A DNA stretch of 64,000 nucleotides from Muricoccus harenae. Its GTDB lineage: Bacteria > Pseudomonadota > Alphaproteobacteria > Acetobacterales > Acetobacteraceae. Of this stretch, positions 27,537-36,314 are shown piece by piece (positions within the stretch are counted from its first letter, which is position 1; every line of letters starts with the position of its first letter). Location of the stretch: positions 62,001 to 126,000 of the forward strand of contig NZ_WWDL01000009.1 of assembly GCF_009848505.1 (NCBI RefSeq). Reading direction: 5' to 3'. The notes beneath the pieces are model-generated. The model did no database searches, was not told where the DNA came from, and saw only the letters and a list, made by a program, of their open reading frames with translations. A program made the translations under genes and the position numbers.

Positions 27537-28417
27537 CGCCGCTGCGCCTCGCTCTCCTCCCCTATCCGGTGGAGCGCCCGGACGGGGTGCCCGCCTTCGC
27601 CGCCAAGCTCGACCGCCTCCTCGCCGAGGCGAAGGCCAGCGGGGCGAACCTCGCCGTGCTGCCCGAATATGCCAGCGTGGAGCTAGGCGCCTCCCTCTGT
27701 CACGCGGCGCCGCCAACCGAGGCCGCGGAACTGGCCGCCATGGTCGATGCCGCCCCCGAAATCCTCGCCGCCATCCGCGAGGCGGCCCGGCGCGCCGGCC
27801 TGTGGCTGCTTCCCGGCAGCCTGGCGATGCGCGATGCCGATGGTCTCATCCGCAACCGCGCGCCGCTGATCGCCCCGGATGGGCGCCTCGCCTTCCAGGA
27901 CAAGCAGGCCATGACCCGCTTCGAGAGCGAGCGCTGGGGTGTCTCCTCAGGGGCGCCGCCCTCGGTCTTCGAGACGCCCTGGGGCCGGATCGGCATCTCG
28001 ATCTGCTACGACGTGGAGTTCCCGCTGCATGTCCGCGCCCAGGTCGAGGCCGGCGCCTGGCTCATCCTCGCTCCCTCCTGCACGGACACACTGCACGGCT
28101 TCAACCGCGTGCGCCTGACCGCCGCCGCCCGCGCGGTGGAGAACCAGTGTTTCGTCGCCGTCACCCCCACCGTGGGCGAGGCCCCCTGGTCCGCCGCGCT
28201 GGACGTGAACCGGGGGCAGGCTGCGGTCTTCGGCCCCGTCGATCGCGGCTTCCCAGAGGATGGCGTGATCGCCGAAGGCGCGCTGGACGACCCGCGTTGG
28301 CTGTTCGTGGATCTCGACCCCGCGCGGATCGCGGCGGTGCGGCAGGACGGCGCCGTGCGCAACCACCGGAACTGGCAGGGCGCCGTTCCCCCCGCCCCCG
28401 TCGCAGGCTTCGCATGA
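27533..28417 (+). CDS. Carbon-nitrogen hydrolase (nitrilase superfamily)
   Basis: The 294-residue protein has the Glu-Lys-Cys catalytic triad of the superfamily: Glu in VLPEYAS, Lys in FQDKQAMTRFE and Cys in ISICYDVEFP. It therefore hydrolyses or transfers an amide or nitrile. The sequence resembles the omega-amidase/N-carbamoylputrescine-amidase branch more than aliphatic nitrilases, but the substrate cannot be read from sequence. GTG 27533 overlaps the GNAT stop, and the 3' end overlaps lpxB by ATGA. The acetyltransferase-amidohydrolase pair is likely a functional unit. Confidence 0.88.
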   Translation: MTPLRLALLPYPVERPDGVPAFAAKLDRLLAEAKASGANLAVLPEYASVELGASLCHAAPPTEAAELAAMVDAAPEILAAIREAARRAGLWLLPGSLAMRDADGLIRNRAPLIAPDGRLAFQDKQAMTRFESERWGVSSGAPPSVFETPWGRIGISICYDVEFPLHVRAQVEAGAWLILAPSCTDTLHGFNRVRLTAAARAVENQCFVAVTPTVGEAPWSAALDVNRGQAAVFGPVDRGFPEDGVIAEGALDDPRWLFVDLDPARIAAVRQDGAVRNHRNWQGAVPPAPVAGFA

Positions 28418-29559
28418 CCCTCCTCTACCTGGTGGCTGGTGAATCCTCCGGCGACGTGCTGGGCGCGCGGCTGATCGCGAGCCTGCGCGCCATGCGCCCA
28501 GCGCTGCGCTTCGCCGGCATCGGCGGGGACCGCATGGCCGAGCAGGGCGTCGGAAGCCTCTTCCCCATGCGGGAACTCGCGCTGATGGGCTTGCTGGAGG
28601 TGCTGCCGAAAATCCGCAGCCTCGCGCGCCGTATGGAGCAGACGGTGGCCGACATCACCGCCCGCCGCCCCGCCGCGGTGGTAACGATCGACAGCCCCGG
28701 CTTCGCCATGCGACTGGCCAAGCGCGTGAAGCCGCTGGGCATCCCGGTGATCCATTACGTCGCCCCGCAGGTCTGGGCCTGGCGCCAAGGCCGGGTGAAG
28801 GAAATGGCGCACCGGCTGGACCGTATCCTCGCCCTGCTGCCCTTCGAGCCGCCCTTCTTCGAGAAGGCCGGCGTTCCCGTCACCTTCGTCGGCCACCCGG
28901 TGCTGGAAAGCGGCGCCGATAAGGGTAACGCCGCGCGCTTCCGTGCCGTCCATGGCATCGCAGCGCATGAGGAGGTCGTGCTGGTAATGCCTGGCAGCCG
29001 CCGCACCGAGATCAGCCGCCTGCTACCGGTCTTCGGCGAGACGCTCCGCCTCCTCGCCGCCCACCGCCCTGGCCTGCGCCCGGTGGTGCCGCTTGCCGGC
29101 CCGGTGGAGGAAGCCGTTCGCGCAGCGGCCGCGCACTGGCACCCAAAGCCTATCCTGATCAGGGACGTGGCGGAAAAGCACGACGCCTATGCTGCCGCCT
29201 CCGCCGGGCTGATCAAGTCCGGGACTTCCTCGCTGGAGGTGGCTCTGGCGGGTGTGCCGATGGTGGTCGGCTACCGGGTGAACCCGATCACCGCCACCAT
29301 CGTGCGGCGCCTGATCAAGGTGAAATATGCGAGCATCGTGAACCTGCTCGCCGATGCGCCGGTTATCCCGGAATACCTGCAAGGCGACTGCCGCCCCGAC
29401 CTCCTGGCCGCCGCGCTGGAACCCCTATTGGCCGGCGGGCCGGAGGCCCGGGCACAGCGTGAGGGCTTCGCGCGCGTCCTCTCCAAATTGGCACCACCCG
29501 GCGGCGGCAGCCCAAGCGAGGCTGCCGCCCGCGCAGTGCTGGCGATGCTCAGCGAGTGA
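28414..29559 (+). CDS. lpxB: Lipid-A-disaccharide synthase
   Basis: This 381-residue GT19 glycosyltransferase joins UDP-diacylglucosamine and lipid X in lipid A biosynthesis at the inner membrane. It has the N-terminal AGESSGDVLGARLI signature, IHYVAPQVWAWRQGR and TFVGHPVLE in the middle, and the C-terminal LIKSGTSSLEVALAGVPMVVGYR donor-site motif. The gene proves an LPS-bearing outer membrane. It is not next to lpxA/fabZ in this window but is coupled to the nitrilase-like gene. The 3' end overlaps the convergent stress-protein gene by 11 bases. Confidence 0.96.
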   Translation: MTLLYLVAGESSGDVLGARLIASLRAMRPALRFAGIGGDRMAEQGVGSLFPMRELALMGLLEVLPKIRSLARRMEQTVADITARRPAAVVTIDSPGFAMRLAKRVKPLGIPVIHYVAPQVWAWRQGRVKEMAHRLDRILALLPFEPPFFEKAGVPVTFVGHPVLESGADKGNAARFRAVHGIAAHEEVVLVMPGSRRTEISRLLPVFGETLRLLAAHRPGLRPVVPLAGPVEEAVRAAAAHWHPKPILIRDVAEKHDAYAAASAGLIKSGTSSLEVALAGVPMVVGYRVNPITATIVRRLIKVKYASIVNLLADAPVIPEYLQGDCRPDLLAAALEPLLAGGPEARAQREGFARVLSKLAPPGGGSPSEAAARAVLAMLSE

Positions 29560-30034
29560 GACCGGAGCCAGGTCCGGTCTTCGGGTTCTGAGGGTCGACC
29601 ATCGGCACGCCCGTTCCACCCATCCGCGCCGCACCGACGGCGAAGGAGGTGTTGGCGGGCAGGTCGGCCTCGGAGACCGCCGTGGGATCGCTCTCCCACC
29701 CCTCCTCACGCCAGTCCGCCGTGCGCGTCTCGAGATCGACCGCCCCGTGGCGGTTGAACACCGCGATCACGTGATCGGCCAGACTTTCATCCACGTCCGC
29801 GGTCACCACCGAGCCGCCCCGCCGGATGCCTTCGTAATAGGCGTGGCGATCCGAATCCGGCATCAGCAGGTTACCCAGGGAAGCCCAGAAGCCATGGTCC
29901 TCGACCGGCTGGGCATTCTCCAGGACATGGAGCTCGATCTGGTCGGGCTCGATATGGTCATGAACGCGCAGATGCGTGACGACAGCTTCCGCCTCGTCCC
30001 GGTTGTCGAACAGAGCTGAGATAATGCGACTCAT
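29549..30034 (-). CDS. YflT-domain general-stress-type protein
   Basis: The 161-residue product begins MSRIISALFDNRDEAEAVV, typical of the general-stress protein 17M (YflT) domain. It continues with GFWASLGNLLMPDSDRHAYYEGIRRGG and ends in a Gly/Pro/Thr tail (residues about 130-161). AGGAGG-like GGAGGAC precedes the ATG by about 6 bases. The next gene upstream carries the same domain and about half-identical text (GFWASL, YYEGIRRGG/YAEGIRRGG), so they are paralogues. The function is not established; in other bacteria such genes are stress-induced. Confidence 0.75.
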   Translation of the reverse strand: MSRIISALFDNRDEAEAVVTHLRVHDHIEPDQIELHVLENAQPVEDHGFWASLGNLLMPDSDRHAYYEGIRRGGSVVTADVDESLADHVIAVFNRHGAVDLETRTADWREEGWESDPTAVSEADLPANTSFAVGAARMGGTGVPMVDPQNPKTGPGSGLTR

Positions 30035-30203
30035 GCCGTCCTCCTGCCGTTCCCTGCGGAAGGGAACGGCAGGCCGGCATCCGAAGTTGCCATGACTCCG
30101 GGCAGGCACCGGTATGGCTGTCACCTGCCCGGATTTCACCGTCCCGCCCCGTCCAGGTGCCTGGACGGCCGCAGCCGCTCCCGCGCCCAGCGCTCAGGTC
30201 TTG

Positions 30204-31298
30204 TCAGACACCCGTCGGGCTGGACGGCCTCGTGCCCGTGGTTCCCGCCGTATCCGTGCGGCCGTCATCCACCTCCACCTCGGTGCGCCGCACCGTGTCG
30301 GAGATGGCCTCGTCGCGCTGCTCCACATCCTTACGGATGACCAGTTCCTCCCTCACCCGCGCTTCCTTGGAAACCACCGCCTCCTCGCCATGCTCCACCG
30401 CCTCAATGGTGCGCTCGCGGAAGGCGTCATCCCCCGCGGAAAGCGGCTGGTCGACCGGCCGCCGCTCCACATGCACATGCTCCTCGCGCAGGGTGACGGT
30501 TTCATTGACCGGCGTCTCAACGATATAGGAACGCACCCGCACCCGACCGCGCTCCGTCTCGCGCTTTCCGACGCGGAGCTGTTCCTCCGCTATCGGAATC
30601 CGCTCCTTATTGGACATGTCGCCCAACTGGTCGGTTCTGTGCATGCCCATGTCACCGCCAATGTCCGCCATGGTCCCAGTGGTGGTGTTCGGCGTCGGGC
30701 CACCGGCCATGCCGGAACCGGCACCCGCCATCGGCGTGGCTCCGCCGACCGCCGGGGTAGAGGTGCCGCCCATGCTCGCCGCGCCCAAGGCGGCGGAGTG
30801 GTTCATCGGCCGACACGTGCCCTCGGCGTCATCCGTCCCCATGGTGGCGCCATCCGTGGTGGTTCCCATCCCGGCGGTTCCGGCCATCCCCGCAGTCCCG
30901 GCCATTCCGGCCATACCGGACATGCCCGTCGTGTCGGGTTGGTAGCCGCTCCACCCCGCGGAGCGCCACTCCGCCTCGCGGGAATCGAAATCGACCGCGC
31001 CGTGCTGCTCGAACACCTCCATCGCGTGGTCGACCACCGCATCCCCTACCTCGGCGGAGACGACGAAGCCGCCGCGGCGGATGCCTTCCGCATAGGCCTG
31101 CCGATCCTCGTCGGCGATGAACAGGTCCCGGAGCGACGCCCAGAAGCCGCGGTCCCCGGTATCGCCACCGTTACCGGTGGCGGATTGCCCATGGATGGTG
31201 ATGCGGTCGGGGTCGATTCCATCATGGCTGCGCAGGTGGGAGGCGACAGCCTCCGCCTCGGCGCGGTCGTCGAAGAGGCCGATGATCGTGCGGGTCAT
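30204..31298 (-). CDS. YflT + DUF2382 (YsnF/AvaK) stress-type protein with Met-Gly-Thr-rich linker
   Basis: The 364-residue product has an N-terminal YflT domain (about 1-118). A low-complexity linker (about 120-230) follows, with repeated GMAGTAGMAG text and a run of Met, Gly, Thr and Ala. The C-terminal DUF2382 domain (about 232-345) has KERIPIAEEQLRVGKRETERG, REEHVHVERRPVDQ and EELVIRKDVEQR. DUF2382 is found in YsnF and in AvaK-type proteins; its biochemical role is unknown. The start is ATG 31298; a TTG 18 bases upstream is possible. The gene directly upstream is a broken DUF2382 paralogue. Confidence 0.75.
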   Translation of the reverse strand: MTRTIIGLFDDRAEAEAVASHLRSHDGIDPDRITIHGQSATGNGGDTGDRGFWASLRDLFIADEDRQAYAEGIRRGGFVVSAEVGDAVVDHAMEVFEQHGAVDFDSREAEWRSAGWSGYQPDTTGMSGMAGMAGTAGMAGTAGMGTTTDGATMGTDDAEGTCRPMNHSAALGAASMGGTSTPAVGGATPMAGAGSGMAGGPTPNTTTGTMADIGGDMGMHRTDQLGDMSNKERIPIAEEQLRVGKRETERGRVRVRSYIVETPVNETVTLREEHVHVERRPVDQPLSAGDDAFRERTIEAVEHGEEAVVSKEARVREELVIRKDVEQRDEAISDTVRRTEVEVDDGRTDTAGTTGTRPSSPTGV

Positions 31299-31358
31299 GC
31301 CGCTCGCCTTGTCCAATGGTATTGGAACTTCGCAGCAATGCTGTACCGGGGCGCCGGA

Positions 31359-31760
31359 TCAGGAGCCTACGGCATCGGGATTGGGCGGAACCCTCTCCAC
31401 GGCGGCGTGTTGCACGCGGCGCGTAGCCGGGTGCTCGATCTTCTCTTCCGTATCGATCAGGCGGAGGTGGATCTCCTCCCGCAGGACGAGCCGCTTCTCG
31501 ACGACGAGGACCTCCTCGACGACGGGAATGATGACGACGTTCCCCTCCTACCGGACGCGCGGCGCCTCCGTGACGGTCTGCCCCACCGCCCGCCGCTCAA
31601 CCTCTGCATGGCTGCTGCGCAGCGTCTCGCGCAGCACCTCCTCCACCACCTCGGTGGTGCGGGAGACGCGCACGCGCCCGGTCTCCACCGAGCGGGTGTC
31701 GAGGCTCAACCCTTCCTCGATGAGGGGGAGCACGGTCTCGGAGGGAACCTCGCCCGGCAT
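31359..31760 (-). pseudogene. DUF2382 (YsnF-like) gene interrupted by an in-frame amber codon
   Basis: From ATG 31760 (GAGG 5 bases upstream) the minus strand encodes VLPLIEEGLSLDTRSVETG... ending EAPRVR, then a TAG at 31548-31550. The very same frame continues without any shift as EGNVVIIPVVEEVLVVEKR and LREEIHLRLIDTEEKIEHP to a TGA at 31359. Those segments are the second half of a DUF2382 domain, so a single base change (GAG to TAG would suffice) splits a gene of about 133 codons. It could be a pseudogene, a suppressed stop or a sequencing error. It lies 60 bases upstream of the intact DUF2382 paralogue. Confidence 0.75.
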
Positions 31761-31837
31761 CGCAACCTCATCGCGGAACTCTCGGAAAACGGGCGAGGCC
31801 GTGGCTGGTTTCGCAATGCGGAATGCGAGCGGCGCAG

Positions 31838-34141
31838 TTACCTCGCGTGGCGCTTCGGCCTTGCCTTGCGGCGGAGTTCCATCAGGTCCGCCTCTTCCCG
31901 CGCCGCACTTCGCAACAGCGCCTCCTGCCCCCAGCGATACTGCGGCGGGCAGGCAGTCCGCACTCCGTAGCGAGCAGCGGCGGCCAGGGTGAAGGCCGGG
32001 TCCACCAGATGCGGCCGGGCCAGCGCCACCAGATCGGCGCGCCCGGCGGCCAGGATGGTGTTGATCTGGTCGGCGCTGGTGATGCTGCCGACGCACATGG
32101 TGGCGACCTTCGCCTCATTGCGGATCATGTCCGACCAAGGCACCTGGAACATCCGCCCGTAATGCGGTGCGCTATCCGCTACCGTCTGGCCGGTCGAGAC
32201 ATCCAGCAGGTCGCAACCCTCATCGGCGAAGGCACGGGCGATCGCCAGCGTCTCCTCATCCGTGATCCCGCCATCCGCCCAGTCAGTTGCGGAGACGCGC
32301 ACACTCATCGGCTTGTCCAAGGGCCAGACCGCCCGCATGGCGCGATAGACTTCCAGCGGATAGCGCAGCCGGTTCTCCAGGCTACCGCCATAGGCGTCGG
32401 TTCGCAGGTTCAGCAGCGGTGAGAGGAAGCTCGCCATCAGGTATCCATGGGCGCAATGGAATTCGAGCATGTCGAAGCCCGCGCAGGCGCCGCGCCGGGC
32501 AGCCGCCACGAAGTCATCGCGCACCTTGTCCATCTCGGCGCGGGTGATCTCGCGCGGCAACTGGCTGTTCGGGAAATAGGGCTTGGCGCTGGCGGAGACG
32601 ATGGGCCAGGCCCCTTCCTCCAGTGGCTGGTCCATCCCCTCCCACATCAGCTTCGTCGCCCCCTTCTGCCCGGCATGGCCGAGTTGCAGGGCAATGCGGC
32701 TGGCGCCATGGGCATGGACGAAATCCACGATCCGGCGCCAGGCGACCTCCTGCTCGTCATTCCACAGTCCCGTGCAGCCCGGGGTGATGCGCGCCTCTGG
32801 GGAGACGCAGGTCATCTCGGTAAAGATCAGCCCCGCCCCGCCGGTGGCGCGGGCGCCGTAATGCATCAGGTGCCAGTCGTCCGGCGTGCCGTGCATCGCC
32901 GAATATTGGCACATGGGCGAGACGACCACGCGGTTCGCCAGCTCCATCCCGCGCAGCCGGAAGGGCTGGAACATGGGCGGCGCGCCGGCCACCGCGGGCA
33001 GGCCCTCCGCCCGCACCTCGCCCTCGAACAACGCTCGTGACTCTTCGACAAACTCTGGTGCGCGCAGCGCCAGGTTGTCCCAGGTGATCGCCTTGGAGCG
33101 TGTCATCACACCGAAGGCGAAGCGCGTCGCCGGCATGTGCCAGAAGCGGTCCACATGCTCGAACCAGACCAGCGACACATCCGCCGCGTGCTGGGTCTTC
33201 TCCACCTCCTCACGGCGCCCGCCCTCGAAGCGCGCCAGCACCGCCTCCACCGTGCCGCCCTGCATGAAGGCCGCGTGCAGGGCGATGGCATCCTCCATCG
33301 CCAGCTTGGTGCCGGAGCCAATGGAGAAATGCGCCGTCGCCTTGGCATCCCCGAGCAGCACCACGTTCCCCTTCGACCAGCGGGCGCAGCGCATCATCGG
33401 GAACTGCCGCCACAGGCTGCGGTTGGTGATCAGCCGGTGGCCCTGCAATTCCTCCGCGAAGACCTCCTCCAGGAAGGCGGCGCTTTGCGCCTCGTTCATG
33501 GCGCCCAGACCGGCGCGCTCGAAGGTCTCGGGATCCGTCTCCAGCACCCAGGTGCTGGCATTCGCCTCATACTGGTAGCAATGGGCGATGAAGATGCCCT
33601 CGGGACGCTCCTTGAAGAAGAAGGTGAAGGCGTCGAAGGGCCGCGTGCTGCCCATCCAGGCAAAGCGATTGGGGCGCAGGTCTACCACCGGCGCGAAATG
33701 CTCCAGGTCGCGCTGCCGCACCGCGCTGTTGATGCCGTCCGCCGCCACGATCAGGTCGGCATCCGGGAAATCCTCCGGCTTGGCGTCCCGGCCGAATTCC
33801 AGCTCCACCCCGACTTCCCGCGCCCGATCCTGCAGCAGCATCAGCAGTGTGCGGCGCGAGCAGCCGCAGAAGCCGTTGCCGCCGATGCGGTGCACCGCAT
33901 CCTTCGCGTGGATTTCGATATCGTCCCAATAGGCGAAGGCATCCGTGATCGCCTCGTAACTGGTTCGGTCCGCCTTCTCGAAGGTCTCCAGCGTCTGGTC
34001 GCTGAACACCACGCCGAAGCCGAAGGTATCGTCCGCCTGGTTGCGCTCCACCACCGTGACCTGCGCCTCGGGGCGGTCACGCTTCATCAGGACCGCGAAG
34101 TAGAGCCCGGCCGGGCCGCCGCCGATGACCGCGATCCGCAT
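31838..34141 (-). CDS. Fused FAD monooxygenase / OYE-type reductase (anthranilyl-CoA monooxygenase or salicylyl-CoA 5-hydroxylase family)
   Basis: The 767-residue protein joins two enzymes. The N-terminal half (about 1-375) is a class A flavin hydroxylase with the Rossmann motif IGGGPAGLYFAVL, the second FAD motif VVLLGDAKATAHFSIGSG and a DG motif in IVAADGINSAVR. The C-terminal half (about 395-760) is an old-yellow-enzyme barrel with RVVVSPMCQYSA, FHCAHGYLMASFLSP and GGSLENRLRYPLEV. This fusion is known from 2-aminobenzoyl-CoA and salicylyl-CoA metabolism, hydroxylating then partly reducing the aryl ring as its CoA ester. AGGAGG lies 9 bases before ATG 34141. It is divergent from the catabolic operon. 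Confidence 0.9.
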   Translation of the reverse strand: MRIAVIGGGPAGLYFAVLMKRDRPEAQVTVVERNQADDTFGFGVVFSDQTLETFEKADRTSYEAITDAFAYWDDIEIHAKDAVHRIGGNGFCGCSRRTLLMLLQDRAREVGVELEFGRDAKPEDFPDADLIVAADGINSAVRQRDLEHFAPVVDLRPNRFAWMGSTRPFDAFTFFFKERPEGIFIAHCYQYEANASTWVLETDPETFERAGLGAMNEAQSAAFLEEVFAEELQGHRLITNRSLWRQFPMMRCARWSKGNVVLLGDAKATAHFSIGSGTKLAMEDAIALHAAFMQGGTVEAVLARFEGGRREEVEKTQHAADVSLVWFEHVDRFWHMPATRFAFGVMTRSKAITWDNLALRAPEFVEESRALFEGEVRAEGLPAVAGAPPMFQPFRLRGMELANRVVVSPMCQYSAMHGTPDDWHLMHYGARATGGAGLIFTEMTCVSPEARITPGCTGLWNDEQEVAWRRIVDFVHAHGASRIALQLGHAGQKGATKLMWEGMDQPLEEGAWPIVSASAKPYFPNSQLPREITRAEMDKVRDDFVAAARRGACAGFDMLEFHCAHGYLMASFLSPLLNLRTDAYGGSLENRLRYPLEVYRAMRAVWPLDKPMSVRVSATDWADGGITDEETLAIARAFADEGCDLLDVSTGQTVADSAPHYGRMFQVPWSDMIRNEAKVATMCVGSITSADQINTILAAGRADLVALARPHLVDPAFTLAAAARYGVRTACPPQYRWGQEALLRSAAREEADLMELRRKARPKRHAR

Positions 34142-34159
34142 GGGGGAGCCTCCTGGATA

Positions 34160-34246
34160 CCGCAAGCGGAAATAGTTTAGGCTTCAAGCTTCCAGGCTTT
34201 CAACTGCCGCTTGCGGCATCCGGGGAAAACACTTTAGGCTTCAAGC
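34160..34246. promoter_or_regulatory. Divergent promoter/operator region with paired direct repeats
   Basis: The 108-base gap between the divergent monooxygenase and SDR genes contains an exact 14-bp repeat, TTTAGGCTTCAAGC, at 34176-34189 and 34233-34246. The palindrome CCGCAAGCGG (34160-34169) and its reverse complement CCGCTTGCGG (34207-34216) flank the first copy. The second copy ends 3 bases before the SDR ATG. A MarR-family gene lies in the rightward operon, so these are the best candidates for its operators. Confidence 0.6.
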
Positions 34247-34249
34247 ATC

Positions 34250-35002
34250 ATGGACGGCATCACCGGACGGCACGCGATCGTGACAGGCGGCGGGACGGGC
34301 ATCGGCCTGGCCGTGGCGGGTGCCCTCACCCGCGCGGGCGCCCGCGTGACGGCGGTCGGCCGCCGCGAAGCCCCGCTGCGCGCCGCCGTTGATGCCGGCC
34401 AGGCCGCCGGTTTCGAACTGGCCGATGTAACGCAGGAGGGCGCCTTCGCCGCCGCCCTCGCTCGCCGCGGCGCCGCCGCCATCCTGGTCAATGCCGCTGG
34501 CGCCGCCGAAAGCGCCCCCTTCCTGAAGACCGGCGACGAAATCTGGGACCGGATGCTGCGCGTGAACCTGCTCGGCGCCGCCTCGGCCACCCGCGCCGCC
34601 CTGCCCGCCATGCTGGAAGCCCGCTGGGGCCGGGTGGTGAACATTGCCTCCACCGCCGCGCTGCGCGGCTACCCCTATGTCACCGCCTACACCGCCGCGA
34701 AGCACGGGCTTCTCGGCCTCACCCGCGCCCTGGCTCTGGAAGTGGCCACCAAAGGCGTCACGGTGAACGCCGTTTGCCCCGGCTTCACCGAAACTGACAT
34801 TGTCGCCGAAAGCGTCGCCCGGATCATGGGGAAAACCGGCAGGTCCGAGGCGGAGGCGCGCGCCGAACTCTCCCGACACAACCCACAGGGCCGTCTCGTG
34901 CAGCCCGCGGAAGTGGCCGCCACCGTCCTTTTCCTCTGCTCGGAGGCTGCCAGCGCCATCAACGGCCGGGCCATTGCCGTGGATGGAGGGGAGGTCCCGT
35001 GA
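34250..35002 (+). CDS. Short-chain dehydrogenase/reductase of the aryl-CoA cluster
   Basis: The 250-residue SDR has the cofactor motif VTGGGTGIG (about residues 11-19) and the NAAGAA strand motif. Catalytic Ser is in NIASTAALRG, and Tyr-x-x-x-Lys is in VTAYTAAKHGLLG. The lack of Asp after the second strand and the VGRREA segment suggest NADP(H), but this is weak. In the cluster it plausibly acts as a 3-hydroxyacyl-CoA dehydrogenase on the ring-derived intermediate. The ATG has no clear ribosome site, since a 14-bp repeat occupies that position. The 3' end overlaps marR (GTGA). Confidence 0.85.
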   Translation: MDGITGRHAIVTGGGTGIGLAVAGALTRAGARVTAVGRREAPLRAAVDAGQAAGFELADVTQEGAFAAALARRGAAAILVNAAGAAESAPFLKTGDEIWDRMLRVNLLGAASATRAALPAMLEARWGRVVNIASTAALRGYPYVTAYTAAKHGLLGLTRALALEVATKGVTVNAVCPGFTETDIVAESVARIMGKTGRSEAEARAELSRHNPQGRLVQPAEVAATVLFLCSEAASAINGRAIAVDGGEVP

Positions 35003-35508
35003 CGCCACCCGACACCCATGTCGACGCCGAGACCGCCCTCGACCATGCCCCGGCGGGCCATAAGGACGACCTGCGCCTCTGGCTGCGCATGCTCTCATGC
35101 GCTCGGTTGATCGAAGCCGAGATCCGGCGCCGTCTGCGCACGGGCTTCGACACAACCCTACCCCGCTTCGACTTTCTCGCGCAGCTCGAACGCGCAGCCG
35201 ATGGCCTCACCCCTGGCGAGATCAGCCGCCGCATGATGGTCACAGGCGGCAATGTCACCGGCCTCGCCACGAGACTTGAGGAAGAGGGCCTGATCGAGCG
35301 CCGCGCCGTGCGCGAGGACCGCCGCGCGGTCACGCTCCGCCTCACCGCGCAGGGCCGCCGCGAATTCGCGCGCCAGTCCGCCGCCCATGAAGGCTGGATC
35401 GCGGAACTTCTCGGCGGCCTGTCCGCCACCGACCGCGCCGCGCTGCTGCGCCTGCTGGACCGCACGCGCCGCGGCGTCCGCGCTGCTATTTCGGAGGGCG
35501 AGGCATGA
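34999..35508 (+). CDS. MarR-family transcriptional regulator
   Basis: The 169-residue protein has a winged-helix core. The recognition region is [30 protein letters not shown], and the wing is RREDRRA-like ([21 protein letters not shown]), with flanking dimerisation helices. MarR proteins in aromatic-CoA clusters typically repress and release on binding the aryl-CoA; that ligand is inferred here. GTG 34999 overlaps the SDR stop, and its own end overlaps the hydratase gene by ATGA, so it is embedded in the operon it probably controls. Confidence 0.85.
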   Translation: MTPPDTHVDAETALDHAPAGHKDDLRLWLRMLSCARLIEAEIRRRLRTGFDTTLPRFDFLAQLERAADGLTPGEISRRMMVTGGNVTGLATRLEEEGLIERRAVREDRRAVTLRLTAQGRREFARQSAAHEGWIAELLGGLSATDRAALLRLLDRTRRGVRAAISEGEA

Positions 35509-36314
35509 GCCTCAGCGAATTCCAGGCACGCCATGTGCACCTCAGCGTGGAGGGCAAAACCGCCTCCATCCTGCTGGACCGCCCCGAGCGAAAGAACCCG
35601 CTCACCTTCGAATCCTACGCCGAGCTGGTCGCAATCTTCCGCGCCGCCGTGCAGGACGAATCCGTGGGCGCCTTCGTCATCTCCGGATCCGGCGGCAACT
35701 TCTGCTCCGGTGGCGACGTGCACGAGATCATCGGCCCGCTGCTGGACCGCGACACCAGGGGCCTGATGCAGTTCACCGCCATGACCGGTGACCTGGTGAA
35801 GGCCATGCGCGCATGCCCGCAGCCCATCCTCTCGGCGGTGGACGGCATTGCGGCCGGCGCCGGCGCCATCATCGCCATGGCCTCGGACATCCGAATCGCC
35901 ACGCCGCGCGCCAAGGTCGCCTTCCTCTTCAACCGGGTCGGCCTCGCCGGCTGCGACATGGGTGCCTGCGCCATCCTGCCGCGCATCATCGGCCAGGGCC
36001 GCGCCTCGGAACTTCTCTACACCGGCCGCTCCATGTCGGTGCAGGAAGGGCTGGACTGGGGCTTCTTCTCCCGCTCCGTCGAGCCCGAGGCGCTGATGCA
36101 GACCGCCACGGACCTCGCCCGCCAGATCACCGAGGGGCCGGGCTTCGCCAATGCCATGACGAAGCGGATGCTCGCCATGGAATGGTCCATGTCCGTGGAG
36201 CAGGCCATCGAGGCCGAGGCCGTCGCCCAGGCCCTCTGCATGACGACGAAGGACTTCCGCCGCGCCTACGAGGCATTCGCCGCCAAGCGCCGTCCTGTCT
36301 TCGAGGGCGATTGA
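35505..36314 (+). CDS. Enoyl-CoA hydratase/isomerase-family protein
   Basis: The 269-residue crotonase-fold protein has the oxyanion-hole segments [16 protein letters not shown] (about 64-79) and [36 protein letters not shown] replaces the usual catalytic-Glu loop (G-x-x-x-x-G-A/E), with Asp-Met at the position often held by Glu. It may hydrate or hydrolyse the enamine/alkene made from the aryl-CoA. It is coupled at both ends: ATGA with marR, and TGATG with the acyl-CoA dehydrogenase. Confidence 0.85.
   Translation: MSLSEFQARHVHLSVEGKTASILLDRPERKNPLTFESYAELVAIFRAAVQDESVGAFVISGSGGNFCSGGDVHEIIGPLLDRDTRGLMQFTAMTGDLVKAMRACPQPILSAVDGIAAGAGAIIAMASDIRIATPRAKVAFLFNRVGLAGCDMGACAILPRIIGQGRASELLYTGRSMSVQEGLDWGFFSRSVEPEALMQTATDLARQITEGPGFANAMTKRMLAMEWSMSVEQAIEAEAVAQALCMTTKDFRRAYEAFAAKRRPVFEGD

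Noticed and set aside
30640-30960. Short repeats at the DNA level mistaken for a CRISPR-like array
   Set aside because: The imperfect 12-15 bp GGCCGGAAT-type repeats encode the Met-Gly-Thr linker in frame. There are no unique spacers and no cas genes.
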